A stretch of DNA of 64,000 nt, from NCBI GenBank assembly GCA_914767715.1, contig OU612075.1, positions 3,532,001-3,596,000 on the forward strand, written 5' to 3'. Source of the stretch: Membranipora membranacea (lineage: Eukaryota; Bryozoa; Gymnolaemata; Cheilostomatida; Membraniporidae). The first letter of the stretch is position 1, and the number at the start of each line of letters is the position of its first letter. The notes beneath the pieces were generated by a model. It did not search any database. It saw nothing but the letters and a program-made list of their open reading frames with translations, and was not told where the DNA came from. Shown one piece after another: positions 58,645 through 64,000 of this stretch. The position numbers and the translations under genes were made by a program.

Positions 58645-58715
58645 GTCAGGTGGCCGCGGGTTTTGGTTCTTTTGGTCAATCAAACCAAAAAAACCAAAAC
58701 CCGTGGCCACGTGAC
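58645..58715. repeat. Strong hairpin, 32-bp arms, 7-base loop
   Basis: Arms 58645-58676 and 58684-58715 are reverse complements with three mismatches in 32. They contain gcgggttttggtt and aaccaaaacccgtggccac. It is probably a palindromic transposon or foldback element. Confidence 0.85.
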
Positions 58716-59999
58716 AATGATAGGGTGAAGACCTGGACTCTTGTACGGATTGATTTTATACAACCGAAACTATTAATTGTTTGCATTTCCTGTACAGCTG
58801 TAAATTTTCATGAGCGTATATTCACAAATTTCTATCCATGATCAGTTATGTCAGACTCCAAGTAGCAACAAAATGTTATATGACCAAGTACCAAGACCCT
58901 GGTACAAACACGAAGAAAGTATGATGTGATCTTTATCTGTTCTGACTGAGATCAGGATATATCATTTTACATTTTAGCAAATCTGAAGTTAGTCAAAAAA
59001 TCAATGTTTTGATGTGTTCAATATTTTGCTATTGGGCATAAAATTTGTTAAATAGCAAAATTAAAAGCTTTTGTGTAGACTCATGAATAATTTTGGATTG
59101 CTCCCCTAATTATGTGCCAAACTTGATCATATACTACCAATAAACAGCTTTGATGTATATCTCCAGCTTCTCGAATCTTCTACACCGAACCATCGTCATG
59201 ATTAAGAAGTAATACAGAAAGTCTCAAACAATTCCAATCTCAGGTAAAATTAACTGAAAATAAGCGCATGAAAAATAACAGTTATACGGCTTCATCAATA
59301 ATTGAACTCTTATTCTGGCGTGAGAATAGCAAATTTTACCAACGGTGATACAGAACCGGAACCTTAAATTTGTAAATATGGACACTTAGTTTAATAATTC
59401 ACGTTATTTTCTTGTATTTTCCTAAGCAAATGGTCTATGATGATTTGTGTTATTTGATTTGTGGAAATTAATCATAAAATGGTTGTGAAAATTTTTTGAA
59501 ATGGATAGTCAACCATATTAATATTAAGACTCGGATGAGAGTTTAACAAAAGTTGGAGTCTAGCTTCAGTGCTAAGTTTCAGCCAGGCGGGCTGTTGGAC
59601 AGGGGGTGGAAGGGGCGAAAGTCTGGTAAGCTTAAAATACAATTTTCGCTATTGCACAGACTACTGTATCAGTTTGATGTCATTTGTATTCATTGAATTT
59701 TTTTTATAGAATTTATCAACATGACAGAAAAATTGATCTGAAACCAAGCAAGCAGATCAACAAGTTAAATAATACTATGGGTGGATCAAAATAACTTTCC
59801 ATTGTTCTATGATTGTCTTTGAGCGCTTTCCTATTATTGTGTCAATCTGCTCTGCTATTTACTTAATCCCTCAGCTATCTCTAATCCATTTACTGTCTCT
59901 GACTAATCTCTCACCCCTCCCTAGTCAGATACCATGTCACTCAAACTCACAGCACACTTCTGTTAACAACAGCTGAGCAAGTTAGTGAGTAGATTACCC

Positions 60000-60270
60000 A
60001 CATGGCTTGTACAGCCAGGGTGTCATGGCTACACAAAGAATTCACTCATCTCCTCCTAAGACACCCTCTACAGACAGTAGAGTGACTATCTGTGTTAGGG
60101 AGCGAGGCAGGCTTCATTCTACTGTCAGTCTCCGATCAGTACACATTTACACGGATTTATCGTCAGCACTCTTTATTGTACGACTTTTTGTCGCCGACTT
60201 GGACAAACTATACTTATTTACAACACATACCAATCCTACCTACTCTCTCTCACCTGTATCCCACTAGAAG
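60000..60270 (+). other. Probable 5' UTR exon of the last gene
   Basis: A strong donor (AGAAG|GTATGT) follows base 60270 and the next acceptor is at 61439. ATG-started frames in this exon (from 60003 and 60025) all stop before or clash with the donor, so I treat it as non-coding with upstream ATGs. The frame from 60025 (MATQRIHSSPPKTPSTDSRV) looks protein-like for about 35 residues, so an unseen donor inside it cannot be excluded. Confidence 0.4.
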
Positions 60271-61439
60271 GTATGTCACAGTAATTATCTACACTGTAAC
60301 AATCAGAGCGTTTATCTGCTGTCGTGTTTGATTAATTCTAAAATCATGCGCTTGCTAACAAAATATAATACTGAATCTCAAGATTGAGAATCGTATGGAT
60401 ATGGTATGTCATCTCCATTGGGCTAAATAAACACAACAATGTTTTATTGAGGCTATCCATGCCAAATACGTATCATGGCAGTTTTCATATTCAGTCAATC
60501 AACCACCACTAATCGGTAGCTGTTTGCTGTGCAGCACCTAGAATCAGGTTTTATTGGCCGGTATTTTATTACATATTAATTTATAAATATCTTATTCATT
60601 TAAAACTACTCCATTATCAATCCCATGGTTTCCGTGAGAGTTGCAAGAATTTCTTATCTTATCATTTACCAATCTAATGTGTTATCGTCCTACTCATGAG
60701 TTGGTGTCAGCTGAATTGTGGAAAATTGCATGGCCTGTCTCAGACACTGATTTATAAGTTTTAAATTAGAATGGCAGTTTATGTGAATGAATGTAGGAGA
60801 AAATTATATGAGTTAACACCTAAAAGTTTCTAGGTAGCACATATTTTATCCTAATTTTATTTCATGCGTTCATTGGCCTTTTGCTGCGCATGTACGAATC
60901 AAGTCCTATTTCATGATCTATTGCAGCCATTGCAAAAGTCCCTCTTGAGACTAGAATTTGCCAAGCTATACTTACATAAAAATATATGTATATATTGTAT
61001 TTTTTGCGAGCAAAAATTCTTCATTACTTGTATCTTTCTAATCTGAAAAAAAAATGGACATGAAATGGAAACTGCTGCTGACAATAAAACACATGCTGAG
61101 TCTGTTGATCAATCCACAATATTATAGTTCCTAACCTTTATAATGTGAACTCAGATCAGATCACCCTCCCTGCTAAATGATTCTGAGATTTTCTAAATTT
61201 GTTGTTCTTCCATTTTTCCTGTCTTCTTGTGACCCCATGTTAGATTCCTTCGTAAATGATTATTGGAGATTATAAAACATCCTCTAATTTGAACTGCGCA
61301 TGCATCGTTTTAGATGTGCAAACAAGCACTTTTAATAAAACTGCAGCTTGCATATGTAGCGAAAATTTACAATTGGACATAGGATTGTAAATCTAAGAAT
61401 GTAACTCCTTAATCATGTATTCAATATTGTACTTATTAG
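60271..61439 (+). other. First intron of the last gene (probable)
   Basis: This 1.2-kb AT-rich sequence lies between the presumed 5' UTR exon and the exon with the start codon. Nothing else is visible. Confidence 0.4.
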
Positions 61440-61450
61440 GTGATAGATTC

Positions 61451-63373
61451 ATGTCTGAGTTACCTACTCGCTGCTCCATGTCACCAGTCTCCAGTTTTAT
61501 CGCTGACTCAGACACATCCGTCGGGGAGGAGAGGCTTGTTATAGATGTGGAGGATTCAGTGTTCAGTGAAAGTGACTACACTTCTCCAAGTAACATGAGG
61601 TGAGCGATGTGTTTTTTATTTTGTGTTTTAAGACGTTAGAATTGTTTCTTGGGGCAACTGTGTTTTTACATAATTGATAATCATGGTGTAAAAAGCCTTC
61701 GTTTGTGTTAATTAAAAATAAGATAGCAAGATTATGGAGCCTATCGCAGTTTGGTGACATAGGTATGAAACTTGTTTAGCTAGCTTGTATTATAAATACT
61801 TGTAGCGAATAAAGCCTCAAGCCCGTATATCACCACTATCTCTCTCCCTCACAATTTACACTTCATGATAAAAATATTCACAGATTTTAATAATCAGGCC
61901 CAAAAAAAGTTGTTCAACACGCAGGTAAAAGCATTAGAGAATTCTGGTTCTTTAATCACTCATTCTGCGCATGCTCAGCTCTGGGCATGAGCTGATCTCT
62001 GCAAAATTGAGTCTCGGAATTCCGAAGCCATCTGATTGGCTACCTGCTCTGGTGGCACACTCACAAATGCGTGCGGACTTGTTAGAAAGAGTTATCTTCT
62101 ATTGTCACTATTAGCTAAAGTTGACTGGCAATTCATGCAGGGGGTCTCCTATCTCCCCAGACCAAAATTGCAATTAGAACCCAGACTAAACTCATTGTTC
62201 TTGCACATGCGCAAATTCAATTCACGCATGATACATACTTAGCCTTACGACATTCTCTTTGTGGTAATGATATCCTAGTTTATCAGTGATCTACATGCCC
62301 AGTCAGATCACGAGAGTCAGTATGTTAATCACTGCTGATTTTGTTATTGTTAGTTATTGGCCTATTGTTGTCTGATGTCATGCGATTAGATATATTGAAC
62401 TAGAGTTGGGCTACAGGGTCCCTCCTGCCTAGTTTCAGTGCTAGCTGTAGTGCAACTGCCAGCTCTTAATTTAAAAGTTTGCGTGCGTAAAATTGACAAT
62501 GCAAATATTGTCAGCAAACTTGACTTGAACTGGAGGCTTATCAGCTAGTACCTCAAAGAGAGACTGGCTTGGCTTTAGGACTGGTCGGATGCCTAATTCT
62601 GATCATACTGTAAATTATGCTCATTTAAATAACAATGGAAGTTATTTTTTGTGTGGTCTTATGGGTCATCTGTGACTGGCATAATAAAGTTGACAATTAT
62701 ATATATATATATATTAAACAATCTTTTTATACTTCTGTAGTTTATTTTCTGGACCTCCTTGTAAGCTGAACCAGAAGAATATCTCAACTCCCCTGAGACC
62801 TGTTGTCACAGATTCAGACTCATCCAATGAGAGGACAACCCCACCTTCTAATCTCATCTTCTGTAGAACAGGAGAAACAACTCATAATGAAAGCCAGGTA
62901 TGACATAGGTTTTAAACAGTTCCTTATAAATACTAATACAGTTGTATTTTAGTCACGTGTGTCACTTGCAGTTTAACGTAGAAAATAAACCATGCATAAT
63001 ATGAAGGAGAAAAGAACATTCATCCAAGGGGTCATCCTATTGAGGGTATTTTCATTCATCATGTCAACATCTGATTGCAACCACTAGCTTGATCATTGAA
63101 GTTTTATCTTTCAACTGGTTTTTTAGGACATTCTTGACAATCATATTAAATCAACATTGGACAAAGTGACAGACACAGATCCAGTCGAGTGCCTGCGAAC
63201 CTTCCGACCAGTTGAACAAGAGCCATATGACAACTTTGCTTTTCCAACTACACCACCAGTTTTCAGAGAGATGAAGAGACGCCTAAGCGATGTTACAAAT
63301 CTTCCTGATTCAGCGATCAAATCCAGACGCCGGCTCAATGCTGTCTCTACTCAACGAGATAACTCGAAAAACT
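61451..63373 (+). CDS. Ser/Thr-Pro-rich protein, 5' part of gene, partial at right edge
   Basis: Three coding exons, 61451-61599 (exon from 61440), 62741-62897 and 63127-63373, have GT-AG borders and matching phases (2, 0, 1). They give MSELPTRCSMSPVSSFIADS at the start, then LFSGPPCKLNQKNISTPLRP, and later YDNFAFPTTPPVFREMKRRL and SDVTNLPDSAIKSRRRLNAV. The protein is disordered-looking, with several SP/TP sites and a basic KSRRRL stretch that could be a nuclear signal. That composition fits a phosphorylated nuclear or cell-cycle protein, but I cannot assign a family. The gene continues to the right; a possible 51-bp next exon is listed separately. Confidence 0.7.
61600..62740 (+). other. Intron of the last gene with a short AT microsatellite
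   Basis: This 1.1-kb intron has an (AT)n run near 62698-62714, close to the acceptor. No other feature was recognised. Confidence 0.55.
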
Positions 63374-63622
63374 GTAAGTTGGAGAATAATTTTTTAGAGG
63401 CAAACTTTCTTTGTGTTGATTTTAGGCTCATAATTTTTCCCTTCAGATTTAGGAAAATCCCCAGTATGATATATAACACCAAAAAAGCTAGATAAATTCA
63501 ATGTTTGAGTATCGAGTCTGAAAAAAACACTCTGAGTTGTGACATCACTTGTACATTCCGATCGCTAGTAGAATACTTTCTCTTTATGGTTGCCACGGGT
63601 CACAACATTGTTGCAATCATAG

Positions 63623-63673
63623 TTAGTAAGTCTCTCCTAGTCCAGTTTACTCAGCCGAGATCTGTGATTACCG
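63623..63673 (+). CDS. Possible small fourth exon of the last gene
   Basis: A 51-base segment between ATCATAG and G|GTAAGT is open in the required phase (1 to 1) and encodes FSKSLLVQFTQPRSVIT. Its size and borders fit an exon, but such a short piece could occur by chance. Confidence 0.45.
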
Positions 63674-64000
63674 GTAAGTTTGAGAGTAAAATATATCTAA
63701 CTCCAATTAATCAAGAGCCTTGTGTGACAGGTTGTGAGCAGGTTGTGAACAGGTGTACCTTTAAAGTACGGTTTCACAGCTGATTTCGATGTCATTTTAC
63801 ATTGATCAGTTGGTTATTGGTTTCATATAAGAAGGTCTTCACTTATATGGCCTGGCTTCATTGTAACGCAAGTCACATTCTTACTCTACCCAAGTCCGGT
63901 TTCATGTACTAAAATGGCTAGTAGTGTTCTCGAAAATTAACCGGAGCAAAAATAAGTCTAGACATAGCTTTGTTTTCTATCATCCTCTTTCTAAATTACT
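63674..64000. other. Right edge, no supported gene
   Basis: This is presumably intron of the last gene. I see no exon or repeat that can be supported. Confidence 0.4.

Larger units (their letters stand above)
57650..60024. other. Spacer before the last gene
   Basis: This AT-rich sequence contains a hairpin near 58095-58130 (aaaggagtaaaag / ctttactcctt), a 33-bp minisatellite (58271-58411) and a strong 32-bp-arm hairpin (58645-58715). No exon was recognised. Confidence 0.55.

Noticed and set aside
61451-63373. WEE1 or securin homologue
   Set aside because: SP/TP sites and basic patches are compatible, but no diagnostic motif of either family is visible.

Overview
This window is nuclear DNA from an intron-rich animal, very likely an invertebrate; I cannot name the phylum. 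The evidence is a set of multi-exon genes with GT-AG introns, AT-rich introns and spacers, tRNA-derived SINE-like repeats and small inverted-repeat elements, together with the metazoan families phospholipid scramblase, MSL2 and VWA3B-like. There is no bacterial operon, CRISPR array or viral gene. Gene models were built by hand from splice sites, reading phase and protein similarity recalled from known families, without database searches.

Left part (1-9.5 kb): the 5' half of a phospholipid scramblase gene on the minus strand (306-2594, continuing off the left edge), then a compact two-exon MSL2 gene on the minus strand (5592-7311) with an N-terminal RING finger and a C-terminal nine-cysteine CXC domain. 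MSL2 lies head to head with the next gene across 2.2 kb.

Centre (9.5-40.2 kb): one large plus-strand gene of 31 exons (9526-40221) encoding a predicted 1,758-residue VWA3B-like protein. All exon phases join without a break. It has two von Willebrand A domains (the first with a degenerate metal site), three copies of a SxxWLxxxGLxxxKL motif, Tudor-like/DUF4537-type segments and a repetitive Ser/Pro/Arg tail. Its introns carry SINE-like elements, tandem repeats, homopolymers and hairpins.

Right part (40.2-64 kb): a four-exon minus-strand gene for a 228-residue, cysteine-free, probably secreted orphan protein (43034-46340); a seven-exon plus-strand gene for a secreted NHL-propeller protein with a Thr-rich stalk and a Cys-containing tail (50780-54546); a degenerate or partly duplicated copy of its 3' half (about 54.85-57.65 kb); and the 5' part of a plus-strand gene for a Ser/Thr-Pro-rich protein (61451 to beyond the right edge). 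The genes look functionally unrelated.

The best-supported new feature is a 288-bp non-autonomous element present twice in opposite orientation (39714-40001 and 45785-46072). Each copy is flanked by its own perfect 8-bp target duplication, which is the signature of a hAT-type MITE. Other notable structure includes tandemly repeated splice donors at two genes, a cluster of three palindromes and several minisatellites.
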